DNA of 23,943 nucleotides from DATIKM01 sp035477595 (GTDB taxonomy: Bacteria > Armatimonadota > Chthonomonadetes > Chthonomonadales > CAJBBX01): the NCBI GenBank assembly GCA_035477595.1, contig DATIKM010000015.1, positions 1-23,943 of the forward strand, read 5' to 3'. Position 1 is the stretch's first letter. The number at the start of each line of letters is the position of its first letter. The notes beneath the pieces were generated by a model, which was not told the origin of the DNA, did not search any database, and saw nothing but the letters and a program-made list of their open reading frames with translations. The translations under genes were made by a program, and so were the position numbers. Of this stretch, positions 7,819 to 15,430 are shown one piece after another.

Positions 7819-9108
7819 CTAGATGCCCAGCTTCTGGAACGTGTGGTCGAGATGGCGCAGATGGTGTCGCACGTCGAAGCAGGCGGCCACCTGCTCCTCG
7901 GTCAGCCTGCCGCGCACGTCGGGGTCGGAGGAGACGGCGTGCACGAAATCCTCGCCCTGCCACGCCCTCGCGGCGTTGCGCTGAACGATGCCATACGCCT
8001 CCTCGCGGCTCAGGCCGGCCGCGACGAGCGCCAGCAACACCTGCTCGGAGTAGACCAGCCCGCCCATCATGTCCAGGTTGGCCTTCATCCGCTCGGGGTA
8101 GACGATCAGCCGGTCGAGGATGTCGGTGAGCTTCCAGAGCATCCAGTCGGTTAGCGAGGTCGCGTCGGGCAGGATGACGCGCTCCACGGAGGAGTTCGAG
8201 AGGTCGCGCTCGTGCCATGTCGCCATGCTCTCCAGCATGGGCCCCACGTAGCCGCGCACGACGCGAGCCAGGCCGGACACCGTCTCGCAGTTCCAGGGGT
8301 TCCGCTTGTGCGGCATGGCGGAGGAGCCCTTCTGGCCCTGCGCGAAGTACTCCTGGACCTCCAGAATCTCGGTGCGCTGCAGGTTGCGGATCTCCGTGGC
8401 GAACCGCTCGAGCGACGCGGCCAGGATAGCGAGCGCGCAGATCACCTGCGCGTGACGGTCACGCGCCACGATCTGCGTGGAGTACGGGGCCACCGCCAGC
8501 CCGAGGCTGGCGCATACGTGCTCCTCGACGCGCGGCTCAATATTCGCGTGCGTGCCCACCGCGCCCGAGATCTTCCCCACGGCGATGATCTCGCGGGCCT
8601 GTCGCAGCCGGTCCAGATTGTGGTGCATCTCGTCCAGCCAGCCCGCCAGCTTGAAGCCGAAGGTGATTGGCTCTGCATGGATGCCGTGGGTGCGGCCGAC
8701 CTCGAGCGTGTCGCGGTGCTCGCGCGCCCGCCGGTTGATGACCTCCGCCAGGTCGCGCGCCCGCCGCTCCACGATGTCCAGCGCGTCGCGCAGGGCAATG
8801 CAGAGGGCCGTGTCGACCACATCGTACGACGTGATGCCGTAGTGGAGGAACCGTCCCTCGGGACCCAGTCCCTCCTGCACGTTCCGGACGAACGCCATCA
8901 CGTCGTGGCGCGTCTCCTGCTCGATCTCTGCCATCCGGTCGAGGTCGAAGCGAGCGCCCGCGCGGATGGCGCCGGTCGTGCCCTCGGGGATGTGGCCGTA
9001 GCGTTCCAGACCTTCGCACACCGCGATCTCGACGTCCAGCCAGCGCTGCGTGCGGGCGCGCAGGTGCCACAGCTCGCGCATCTCCGGCGTCGTGTAGCGG
9101 TCGATCAT
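7819..9108 (-). CDS. purB: Adenylosuccinate lyase
   Basis: 429 residues, typical of the short Bacillus/Thermotoga-like type. PurB splits SAICAR to AICAR and adenylosuccinate to AMP, each with release of fumarate, as a cytoplasmic homotetramer. The family signature is GSSAMPHKRNP (261-271), which carries the mobile-loop serine. H68-D69 (RHDVMAF) and H141 (GRTHGIHAEP) match the active-site histidines. The frame is open much further upstream, but protein similarity starts at MIDRYTTPEMRELW, so the ATG at 9108 is chosen. A modest GGGGA lies 6 nt before it. A consensus -10 box and an inverted repeat precede it, so it is probably a separate unit from the pyrKD operon. The next gene starts 40 bases after its stop. 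Confidence 0.96.
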   Translation of the reverse strand: MIDRYTTPEMRELWHLRARTQRWLDVEIAVCEGLERYGHIPEGTTGAIRAGARFDLDRMAEIEQETRHDVMAFVRNVQEGLGPEGRFLHYGITSYDVVDTALCIALRDALDIVERRARDLAEVINRRAREHRDTLEVGRTHGIHAEPITFGFKLAGWLDEMHHNLDRLRQAREIIAVGKISGAVGTHANIEPRVEEHVCASLGLAVAPYSTQIVARDRHAQVICALAILAASLERFATEIRNLQRTEILEVQEYFAQGQKGSSAMPHKRNPWNCETVSGLARVVRGYVGPMLESMATWHERDLSNSSVERVILPDATSLTDWMLWKLTDILDRLIVYPERMKANLDMMGGLVYSEQVLLALVAAGLSREEAYGIVQRNAARAWQGEDFVHAVSSDPDVRGRLTEEQVAACFDVRHHLRHLDHTFQKLGI

Positions 9109-9132
9109 GGTGTTCCCCGCGGGATGGTGTGG

Positions 9133-9153
9133 GGTGGGTGCGCGGCACCCACC
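9133..9153 (-). promoter_or_regulatory. Inverted repeat over the predicted purB transcription start
   Basis: A 9-bp perfect inverted repeat, GGTGGGTGC (9133-9141) with GCACCCACC (9145-9153), loop of 3. It begins directly after the -10 box of the purB promoter, so it covers the transcription start. It could be an operator bound by a repressor or a hairpin at the mRNA 5' end. No known PurR box sequence is seen. Confidence 0.45.
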
Positions 9154-9159
9154 ATTATA
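9154..9159 (-). promoter_or_regulatory. purB promoter -10 box
   Basis: A perfect TATAAT on the minus strand, 46 bases before the purB ATG. No good -35 (TTGACA-like) lies 16-18 nt upstream, which may mean activator dependence. Confidence 0.5.
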
Positions 9160-9191
9160 CTCCGCGGCGTCCGCGGGCTGGAGACGAAGGC

Positions 9192-9233
9192 ATACCGCCC
9201 GGCAAGGGGATGGGCACCCCCGCCGGGCGGTAT
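9192..9233 (-). terminator. Terminator of the pyrK-pyrD-YfhO operon
   Basis: A perfect 12-bp stem, ATACCGCCCGGC at 9192-9203 with its complement at 9222-9233. The enclosed 18 bases contain a second small G4/C4 stem. On the minus strand the stem is followed by a T/C-rich stretch (GCCTTCGTCT) but not a pure T-run. It lies 49 bases after the stop of the YfhO-like gene and before the purB promoter. Confidence 0.7.
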
Positions 9234-9281
9234 CCTTTGTCCAACAGGGCCGCGGGCGGTGAGCCTGCCGCGCGTCCGGAC

Positions 9282-11714
9282 CTATTGTGGCTTTCGCGTC
9301 TGGCTTCTGCAGACCCAGCCCGCCGCGATTCCGGCCAGCGCGATGCATGTGAGGAACAGGCCAACGCGGTAGGATGCGGGGTCGTACCAGACCCGCACGA
9401 CGCTCCTTCCCGCAGGCACCGGGACCGCCCTCAGCACGTAGTCGGCGGACAGGACCGGAGCCGGCCGGCCATTCACCGTGGCGCGCCAGCCGGGCAGGCC
9501 GATCTGCGACTCCACGAGCAGCGAGCGGCCCGGAGCAGTCACCGCGTACTCCAGCCGGTGCGGCTGGAACATGAGCGCTTCGGCCGACCCGCCCGCGAGG
9601 CCATCGAGCGGCGGCGGCGTCTCCTCCAGCAGCGCCTCGCTCGCCGGGTCGAAGCGCCACGTGGCGAGTGCGTCGAGCGCCTCGCCTCCCGTGACGCGGC
9701 GGGCACGCCCGACAACCCGGGCTGGCCCCATGGCGCGCGGGTTGCGCCACACCTGCAGCTCGTAGTCGCCTGCCGGCACGAGGTCCGCGCGACGCGAGCG
9801 CCAGCCGGGGAAGGTCGTGACACGGCGCACGTCCAGAAGGTCGAAGACGGGATGGTCGATGTCAGGCACGCGGATCGTGTTCGTGTCGACGAAGGCGCGG
9901 TCGCGGCCCGGCTCCATCGCGAGCACCACACGCTCCATGAGCCGGTGGTAGCGCACCCAGTGCAGCGAGTCGGCCCCCTGTGCCTCGTGCAGGCCGACGA
10001 CCGCGTTGTAGTTCGGCACGATCATAGACTTGAGGCCCAGGTCGGGCTTCTCCAGCGACACGACCCGCCCGCCCGGCTCCGCGAGCAGGGCGTCGGTGAC
10101 CGCCGTGGGGTACCCGAGCATGGCGGGGTCGGTCGCCGGGTTGAACCTGCCGATGGCGGCGAACAGGTCCACCGCCACGACGCAGGGGATGAGCGACGCC
10201 ATCCAGCGCGGGGTGTTGGGGGAGCGCGCGAGCACCGCCACGGCCGCCACGCCGGCCACGCAGAGGAGCGCGTGGCGCAGGCCGCCCAGGGCGTACGAGC
10301 GCCATGCCGGGTCCTCGAACTGCGGCCAGCGCGCGGCCATGCCGGGGTATGCAGTCAGGGCCGCGACCGCCGCCAATACGCTGCCGACCGCGAGCGCGAT
10401 GCCAGCGCGCCGTCGCGAGGCCGTGTCCGGCGAGGCCAGAATGCGCTCGACCCCGAGCGCGGCCAGGCCAGAGATCCCGAAGGCGAACAGGCATAGCGCG
10501 CGCGCAGTCGCGTGGAACTGGCGGTAGCCGGGCACGCCGTAGTACAGCACCGCGCAGAGCGCCGTCCCGAGAGCGAGAAGGAGACCGACGGCCGCGATCG
10601 TCGCCATGCCCACGCGCACGCGCCGTCGGCCCGGAAGCGCGCCGGCGAGCCCGACGAACGCGAGCACGAGCGCCGCAATGCCCGTGTACCCGGTGTACTC
10701 GATGAACTCGTAGCGCCCGAAGTAGGGGAAGGCCGGGACTGGCCGGCCCGACGGGTCGATCGCCATGTGGTCCGGCGGATAGCCCAGCATCCGTGGGAGC
10801 GCCAGCAGTACAAGGTGGTCGGCCGGCAGACGCTTCGAGATCGCTTCCGCGTAGGTCAGGCCTCGCCCGCGGAAGTTGAGCTGGCCCATCTCCACCACGG
10901 GCAGCATCGTCACCGCGGAGAGCGCGCCGCCCAGCGCAACGCCGCCCATGAGCACGGCCAGAGGACGGGCGCGCACGAACGGCGGCCGGGACGAGGCCGC
11001 CGAGCGAATCGCCGCGTAGATGCAGATCGCGAGTAGCGTGTAGAAGGCGAAGTGAAGGTGGCCTGCGAGCAGCACCATCGCGACGACCGCCGCGAGCCAG
11101 CCTATGGTGCGCAGGGCATGCTCGTCACGCGCGAAGCGCTCCCAGGCCCAGAGCCCCGCTGGCAGCCACGTGAGGACGGCCGTAGGCGTCTGGAACTGCT
11201 GCCACACGACCATCGGGCCGCACAGCATCCACCCGAGGGCCCCTGTCATGGAGGCCGGGCGGCCGAGCCCTGCGGTGCGAAGGAATCCGAAGGCGAACAG
11301 CCCCGCAAGGAACGTGTGCAGGGCCGTCACCAGGTTAATGCCCGTGGCCAGGGGAAGCGCCCAGAGCAGCAGGTTCGGCGGGTAGAGCACCGCGGACTGG
11401 CTGTTGGCGAGCAGCACGTTGCCGCTCATGGCGTACGGGTTCCAGAGCGGAACCTCGCCCTGGCGCAGCCGCTCTCGCACCGCGTAGCGCCACGAGTAGT
11501 ACTCGAAGATTGGGCCGATCATGGGGTTCTGAGCCGCGACCAGGTCGGGGAAGCGCTCTGGCGCGGAGACGGCCCACGGGCGCATGAGCGGTACGATGTC
11601 GGCGGGCAGCAGGACCCTGCCGCCGAACAGCGCGGGCGCGTGGATGGTCAGCGTGACGGCGAGGAGCGCCGCCGCACAGAGCAGGTCGCCGCGCCACGCG
11701 CGAAGGGCAGCCAC
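9282..11714 (-). CDS. YfhO-family large membrane protein
   Basis: 810 residues. About 12 membrane segments alternate with loops in residues 8-540, followed by a soluble region of about 230 residues and a last helix near the C-terminus. The end is characteristic of YfhO: LPGWRATVNGRPAPVLSADY, then LRAVPVPAGRSVVRVWYDP and a final helix. Other matching stretches are WNPYAMSGNVLLAN near residue 95 and YGVPGYRQFHATAR. YfhO proteins are linked in Firmicutes to glycosylation of lipoteichoic acid or surface polymers and have a GT-C-like fold; the exact role here is unknown. The GTG at 11714 is chosen because it lies 4 nt after the pyrD stop. A TTG at 11780 would force a 62-base overlap and adds unrelated sequence. 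It is last in the pyrK operon, an odd partner for pyrimidine genes. Confidence 0.85.
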   Translation of the reverse strand: MAALRAWRGDLLCAAALLAVTLTIHAPALFGGRVLLPADIVPLMRPWAVSAPERFPDLVAAQNPMIGPIFEYYSWRYAVRERLRQGEVPLWNPYAMSGNVLLANSQSAVLYPPNLLLWALPLATGINLVTALHTFLAGLFAFGFLRTAGLGRPASMTGALGWMLCGPMVVWQQFQTPTAVLTWLPAGLWAWERFARDEHALRTIGWLAAVVAMVLLAGHLHFAFYTLLAICIYAAIRSAASSRPPFVRARPLAVLMGGVALGGALSAVTMLPVVEMGQLNFRGRGLTYAEAISKRLPADHLVLLALPRMLGYPPDHMAIDPSGRPVPAFPYFGRYEFIEYTGYTGIAALVLAFVGLAGALPGRRRVRVGMATIAAVGLLLALGTALCAVLYYGVPGYRQFHATARALCLFAFGISGLAALGVERILASPDTASRRRAGIALAVGSVLAAVAALTAYPGMAARWPQFEDPAWRSYALGGLRHALLCVAGVAAVAVLARSPNTPRWMASLIPCVVAVDLFAAIGRFNPATDPAMLGYPTAVTDALLAEPGGRVVSLEKPDLGLKSMIVPNYNAVVGLHEAQGADSLHWVRYHRLMERVVLAMEPGRDRAFVDTNTIRVPDIDHPVFDLLDVRRVTTFPGWRSRRADLVPAGDYELQVWRNPRAMGPARVVGRARRVTGGEALDALATWRFDPASEALLEETPPPLDGLAGGSAEALMFQPHRLEYAVTAPGRSLLVESQIGLPGWRATVNGRPAPVLSADYVLRAVPVPAGRSVVRVWYDPASYRVGLFLTCIALAGIAAGWVCRSQTRKPQ

Positions 11715-11718
11715 CGGC

Positions 11719-12651
11719 TCAGACCGGCCCGCGAACCGTCCCGACGATGTCCGCGACGCGCCGCTCGCCTTGCTCGACAAGATAGGCCTCGATGCCGTCG
11801 AGGATCTCCATGGCGGCCATGGGGTTCACGAAGTTGGCGGTGCCGACTGCCACCGCGGAGGCGCCAGCGAGCAGGAACTCGAGGGCGTCGGACGCCGTGG
11901 CGATCCCGCCCATGCCGATGACCGGCGCCCGGACCGCCTGCGCCACGCGCCACACCATGTAGAGCGCCAGCGGCTTGATGCAGGGGCCCGACAGCCCGCC
12001 GCGGCCCCTCGCCAGGCGGAACGAGCGTGTCCGTGGATCGATGGCGGCGCCGACGAAGGTGTTCACCAGCGAGATGATGTCCGCGCCGCCGTCGACCGCG
12101 GCCCTCGCGATCTCGGTGATGTCCGTGACGTTGGGTGAGAGTTTGGCGATGACGGGCAGGCGCGTGCTCGCGCGAACCGAAGCGATGACCTGCTGCGTGA
12201 GGTCGGGCCGCGTTCCGAACTCGATGCCTCCGTGCGCCTGGTTGGGGCAGGAGATGTTAACCTCGAGGGCGGAGACGCCCGGCGCCTCGTCCAGCCGCTC
12301 GGCGAGCGTGCGGAAGTCCTCCTCGCGGTCGGCGGCGATGTTCACGATGACGGCACACGGGAATCGCCGGAGATACGGCAGCTTCTCTGCGATGAATGCG
12401 TGGAGCCCCGGGTTCTGAAGGCCGATCGAGTTCAGCATCCCCGACGCCGTCTCGGCGGTGCGCGGCATCGGGTTGCCCTGTCTGGGCTGCACGGTGACCG
12501 CCTTGACCATGATGGCGCCGAGGCGGCCGACGTCGTAGATGCCCTCCCATTCCGCGCCGAAGCCGAATGTGCCGGAGGCGGTCATCACCGGGTTGCGCAG
12601 CGACAACGGGCCCAACTGGACCGAGAGATCGGGGCGCTCCGCAGCCGGCAT
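11719..12651 (-). CDS. pyrD: Dihydroorotate dehydrogenase, class 1B catalytic subunit
   Basis: 310 residues. It oxidises dihydroorotate to orotate with FMN in the cytoplasm. The catalytic base is C135 in EVNISCPN, which marks class 1 enzymes; class 2 has Ser. Other landmarks are NPVMTASGTFGFG (20-32), K50 in MVKAVT, NSIGLQNPG (74-82), LVNTF in the orotate site region, and the phosphate-binding VIGMGGI near residue 245. With PyrK encoded two genes upstream, it should form the NAD+-using 1B heterotetramer. The ATG lies 3 bases after the stop of the amidohydrolase gene, with a GAGGG about 10 nt before it. The C-terminal EQGERRVADIVGTVR is also typical. Confidence 0.95.
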   Translation of the reverse strand: MPAAERPDLSVQLGPLSLRNPVMTASGTFGFGAEWEGIYDVGRLGAIMVKAVTVQPRQGNPMPRTAETASGMLNSIGLQNPGLHAFIAEKLPYLRRFPCAVIVNIAADREEDFRTLAERLDEAPGVSALEVNISCPNQAHGGIEFGTRPDLTQQVIASVRASTRLPVIAKLSPNVTDITEIARAAVDGGADIISLVNTFVGAAIDPRTRSFRLARGRGGLSGPCIKPLALYMVWRVAQAVRAPVIGMGGIATASDALEFLLAGASAVAVGTANFVNPMAAMEILDGIEAYLVEQGERRVADIVGTVRGPV

Positions 12652-12654
12652 CGT

Positions 12655-13488
12655 CTACGAGCCCTCGCTCAGCCGGGCGTAGAGGTCCGGTCGGCGGTCG
12701 CCCACCGTATCCTGCTCCCACACGCCAGGCTCGATCACCACGCGCTTGCAGCGCGACTCGGCGGGGTCGATGCGGGCGAACAGCATCTCCTCCGCATCGG
12801 GCGGGGCGAGCGAGACGATGTTCCCCAGGGGATCCACGATCTGGCTGCGCCCGATGAAGCGCCTGCCACGCTCGACTCCCACGCGGTTCGCGGCCAGGAT
12901 CCAGATGCGGTTCTCGCGGGCGCGGGCGCGCACCAGATACTCAGGCGAGCTCTCGGCGCCTTCCGGCCAGTTGGTGGGGACGGCGATCGCCTCAGCGCCG
13001 TTGAGCGCCAGAACGCGCGCAGGCTCCGGAAACCGGACGTCGTAGCAGATGAGCACGCCGAGCGGGAACCCGGGCGCGCCGCACGCGGTCAGCGCGTCGC
13101 CCGCGTCCACGTACCGGTCCACCCCGAGCGTCGGCAGATGCGTCTTGCGGTAGACCCAGGTGGACCCGTCCGCACCGGCGACCAGGGCGGCGTTATACAG
13201 GCGCTCCCCGTCTCTTTCGAGGAAGCCGAGGACCCCGCAGACGCCGAGCTCCGCGCACCGTCGGGCGAACGCCGCAGGTCTCGGTGCGCCGGCTGGCTCG
13301 GCGTACGGGAGCGCCTCCTCCCTCGAGTCGAAGCAGTAGCCCGACAGCGCGCACTCCGGGAAGATCACCAGTGCGGCGCCATGGCTGGCGGCTGCATCGA
13401 GCCAGCGCAGCACGGCGGCGAGGTTGTCGTCCGCGGCGCCGATCTGGATGTCCATCTGCACCACGGCGCCGACGAGAGGAGCGCTCAA
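12655..13488 (-). CDS. Carbon-nitrogen hydrolase (nitrilase superfamily amidase) inside the pyr operon
   Basis: 277 residues, the normal length of a single nitrilase-superfamily domain. The catalytic triad is complete: E45 (IFPECALSGY), K115 (VYRKTHLP) and C148 (LICYDVRFPE). Later motifs NWPEGAES and ARENRIWILAANRVG also fit. Members hydrolyse amides, nitriles or N-carbamoyl compounds; the substrate here is unknown. The start is a TTG at 13488 that overlaps the pyrK stop (TTGA). It has a GAGGTGAT 6 nt upstream, an excellent ribosome binding site, and gives the expected N-terminus (SAPLVGAVVQMDIQ). The open frame continues upstream to 13644, but only as pyrK shadow. Its place between pyrK and pyrD suggests a link to pyrimidine or carbamoyl metabolism, which is inference. 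Confidence 0.9.
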   Translation of the reverse strand: MSAPLVGAVVQMDIQIGAADDNLAAVLRWLDAAASHGAALVIFPECALSGYCFDSREEALPYAEPAGAPRPAAFARRCAELGVCGVLGFLERDGERLYNAALVAGADGSTWVYRKTHLPTLGVDRYVDAGDALTACGAPGFPLGVLICYDVRFPEPARVLALNGAEAIAVPTNWPEGAESSPEYLVRARARENRIWILAANRVGVERGRRFIGRSQIVDPLGNIVSLAPPDAEEMLFARIDPAESRCKRVVIEPGVWEQDTVGDRRPDLYARLSEGS

Positions 13489-14297
13489 TCCCAGATCACC
13501 TCGCCGGCGTCGAACACCGGCCCCTCGTGGCAGGCGCGCACATAGGCAAACCCCTCGGGTGTCGATGGGTCGCGCCGCTTCACGACGCACCCCATGCACA
13601 CGCCGAGGCCGCAGGGCATCACAGTCTCCACCGAGACGGTGCACGGCACGTCGTGCTCGCGGCAGATGCCGGCGACGGCGCGCATCATGTCAGTCGGCCC
13701 GCAGGTCGCGACGCGGCCCCTCGATCCGAGGACAGGGAGGAGGTCGCGCAGTGCGTGCGTCACGATGCCTTTCCGTCCCTCGGATCCGTCGTCAGTCGTG
13801 GTTGTCACGGGCACGCCCAGCGCGGCGAACTCGCGCCTGGCGACGATATGCTCCCGGCTTCGCGCGCCGTTGATCACCCGGATGGCATCCGGTGGCGTCC
13901 CGGTGGCGAGCATCTCGCGCGCGAGGAAGTACAGCGGCGGCGCGCCGACCCCGCCAGCAACGAGCACGTGGACCAGGTCCGGGCGGGGATCGGCGACCAA
14001 GCGATTGCCGAGAGGCCCCACGACGGAGAGCATCTGCCCCTCCGCGAGCCCCCGCATTCCTGCGGTAAACCCGCCCCGCACGAGGTAGGCGATGGTGAAC
14101 TCGCCGCTCTCACGGTCGGTGTGGAAGATGCTAAAGGGCCGCCGGCAAAACGGGCTCGACAAGTCGCCGTAGCGCACCTGCACGAACTGCCCCGGCGCCG
14201 CCTCGCGCGCCACGGCGGGCGCGTGCAGGCGCATCTCGTACTCGAACTCGCCGACGCGGGCGTGCGAGCGTATCGGGGCGTCGATCTGGTAGGGCAT
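13485..14297 (-). CDS. pyrK: Dihydroorotate dehydrogenase electron transfer subunit
   Basis: 270 residues from the ATG at 14297. PyrK carries electrons from PyrD to NAD+ through FAD and a 2Fe-2S cluster. Residues 52-57 (RRPFSI) bind FAD, a GPLGN and AGGVGAPPL region follows for NAD, and the cluster ligands are C229, C234, C237 and C256 (MPCGLGVCMGC then RACHEGP). An alternative ATG at 14342 adds 15 poorly conserved residues. I prefer 14297 because an extended -10 box (TGGTACAAT) overlaps the 14342 ATG and the family usually has 250-270 residues. Neither start has a good Shine-Dalgarno sequence. The stop overlaps the start of the next gene (TTGA), so translation is coupled. Confidence 0.93.
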   Translation of the reverse strand: MPYQIDAPIRSHARVGEFEYEMRLHAPAVAREAAPGQFVQVRYGDLSSPFCRRPFSIFHTDRESGEFTIAYLVRGGFTAGMRGLAEGQMLSVVGPLGNRLVADPRPDLVHVLVAGGVGAPPLYFLAREMLATGTPPDAIRVINGARSREHIVARREFAALGVPVTTTTDDGSEGRKGIVTHALRDLLPVLGSRGRVATCGPTDMMRAVAGICREHDVPCTVSVETVMPCGLGVCMGCVVKRRDPSTPEGFAYVRACHEGPVFDAGEVIWD

Positions 14298-14340
14298 GGC
14301 GTCAGAGGAATCGGCGGCGAGCCCGCCGGCGTTCTCGTGC

Positions 14341-14346
14341 ATTGTA
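14341..14346 (-). promoter_or_regulatory. Extended -10 promoter box of the pyrK operon
   Basis: TACAAT on the minus strand, preceded by TGG, giving the extended -10 form. It contains the ATG at 14342, so a transcript from it would begin near 14334 and translation would start at 14297. No clear -35 is present, as expected for extended -10 promoters. Confidence 0.45.
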
Positions 14347-14424
14347 CCACGGGCGCCTATGGCCTCGCGGGAGGCAGCTCAGGCCCGCCGGGGCAGCCCG
14401 TTGGTGGGGCGCGCTCTTACGCGA

Positions 14425-14459
14425 ACGGCCGCGCCCGCCCTGGCGGTGAGCGCGGCCGT
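14425..14459 (-). terminator. Terminator of the SPFH gene pair
   Basis: A perfect 10-bp stem, ACGGCCGCGC (14425-14434) with GCGCGGCCGT (14450-14459). It encloses a second 5-bp CCGCC/GGCGG stem, making about 15 GC-rich pairs in line. It starts 38 bases after the stop of the second SPFH gene. There is no T-tract. Confidence 0.6.
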
Positions 14460-14497
14460 CCGTCGCGCTGCGCGCGTCAGGTGGCCGGATGCAGAGG

Positions 14498-15430
14498 TTA
14501 CTGCCCCGAGTGCTGCCGGGGCGGCGCGGGTGGAAGAGCGACCGCGCGGTGCTCGGCGGCGAGCAGCGCGCCCAGCGCCCCTCCTCCGGGCGGGATCATC
14601 GCGATGCGCTTCGACCCCTCGAGGATGTTCTGCGTCTCTAGAATCTCGAAAAGCGCCTCCGCCACCTCGGGGTCGGCGGCGATCTCGTTTAGCGCCGCGC
14701 CCACGATCGTCGGGCGCATGGCGGCCGCCCGCGCGAACTCCACCGCCGCCTCGCGCTCCGCCGCGCTCGTGATGTAGCTCACCTGGTTGGCGCCGCTCTG
14801 CCGTATGGCGGAGGTCACCTGCCGCAGCCGGTTGACCACCTTCTCCTCTATCTGGCGGATCATCCCGGCGTCGCGGAAGTGCACCTTGCGGATGTAGATG
14901 GATCCAAGCAAGTAGCCCCACTCGGCTGACTTCGGCGAGACCTCGGCGCGCACGGTCCGGCTCATCTGGTGGCGCGTCTCGAGCATGTCGGCGAGCGGCA
15001 TGTTGCTCAGGCAGCGAACCGTGGCGCTGCTGACGTTGGCGCGCAGCGAGCCGCGGGGGTCGGCGTTGCGGAACAGATACGCCACCGGGTCGCTGACGAA
15101 CATCTCGTACCACACGCCGATGCCCATGGGTGCGCCCTCTTCCGAGTTCACGGGCGCGCTGCGCAGGTACTCCTGGTCCATCCGCATGTCGAGCACGTGG
15201 CGCTGTCCGAACCAGTTCACGATCAGCGCGCGCCATCCGAGGTCCTTCCAGAGGAAGTGAAGGCCCGGCTCCTCGAGCACGCCGATGACGCTCCCGAAGA
15301 GCACGTAGACATGGCGCGTCCCCTCGTGCACGATAGCGTAGAAGCCGAGGCTGCGGGCGAGGGCGCCAAGGATCGGCACAAGGATGAGGCAGGCGATGAT
15401 GGTCATGATCGCCACCTGCAGCGTGATCAT
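14498..15430 (-). CDS. SPFH/band-7 membrane protein (second of a pair)
   Basis: 310 residues. One N-terminal membrane helix (about 4-30, IMTIIACLILVPILGAL) is followed by an SPFH-like beta domain (about 32-150: YAIVHEGTRHVYVLFGSVIGV, GLHFLWKDLGW, GIGVWYEMFVSDPVAYLF) and a helical region (about 155-250: VRAEVSPKSAEWGYLLGSIYIRKVHF, IEEKVVNRLRQVTSAIRQ). This is the stomatin/prohibitin/HflKC architecture. The C-terminal 35 residues are Gly/Pro/Ala-rich and probably disordered. SPFH proteins form ring- or cage-like assemblies in the membrane that organise proteases or lipids. The ATG overlaps the stop of the first SPFH gene (ATGA), so the two are probably made in equal amounts and may form a mixed ring. 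Neither resembles HflK or HflC closely. Confidence 0.85.
   Translation of the reverse strand: MITLQVAIMTIIACLILVPILGALARSLGFYAIVHEGTRHVYVLFGSVIGVLEEPGLHFLWKDLGWRALIVNWFGQRHVLDMRMDQEYLRSAPVNSEEGAPMGIGVWYEMFVSDPVAYLFRNADPRGSLRANVSSATVRCLSNMPLADMLETRHQMSRTVRAEVSPKSAEWGYLLGSIYIRKVHFRDAGMIRQIEEKVVNRLRQVTSAIRQSGANQVSYITSAAEREAAVEFARAAAMRPTIVGAALNEIAADPEVAEALFEILETQNILEGSKRIAMIPPGGGALGALLAAEHRAVALPPAPPRQHSGQ

Noticed and set aside
8212..9372. A 386-residue plus-strand frame opposite purB
   Set aside because: Antisense shadow of a highly conserved gene; it also crosses a promoter and a terminator.
11714..11780. TTG at 11780 as the start of the YfhO-like gene
   Set aside because: It would overlap pyrD by 62 bases and adds a Ser/Arg-rich stretch; the GTG at 11714, 4 bases after the pyrD stop, fits better.
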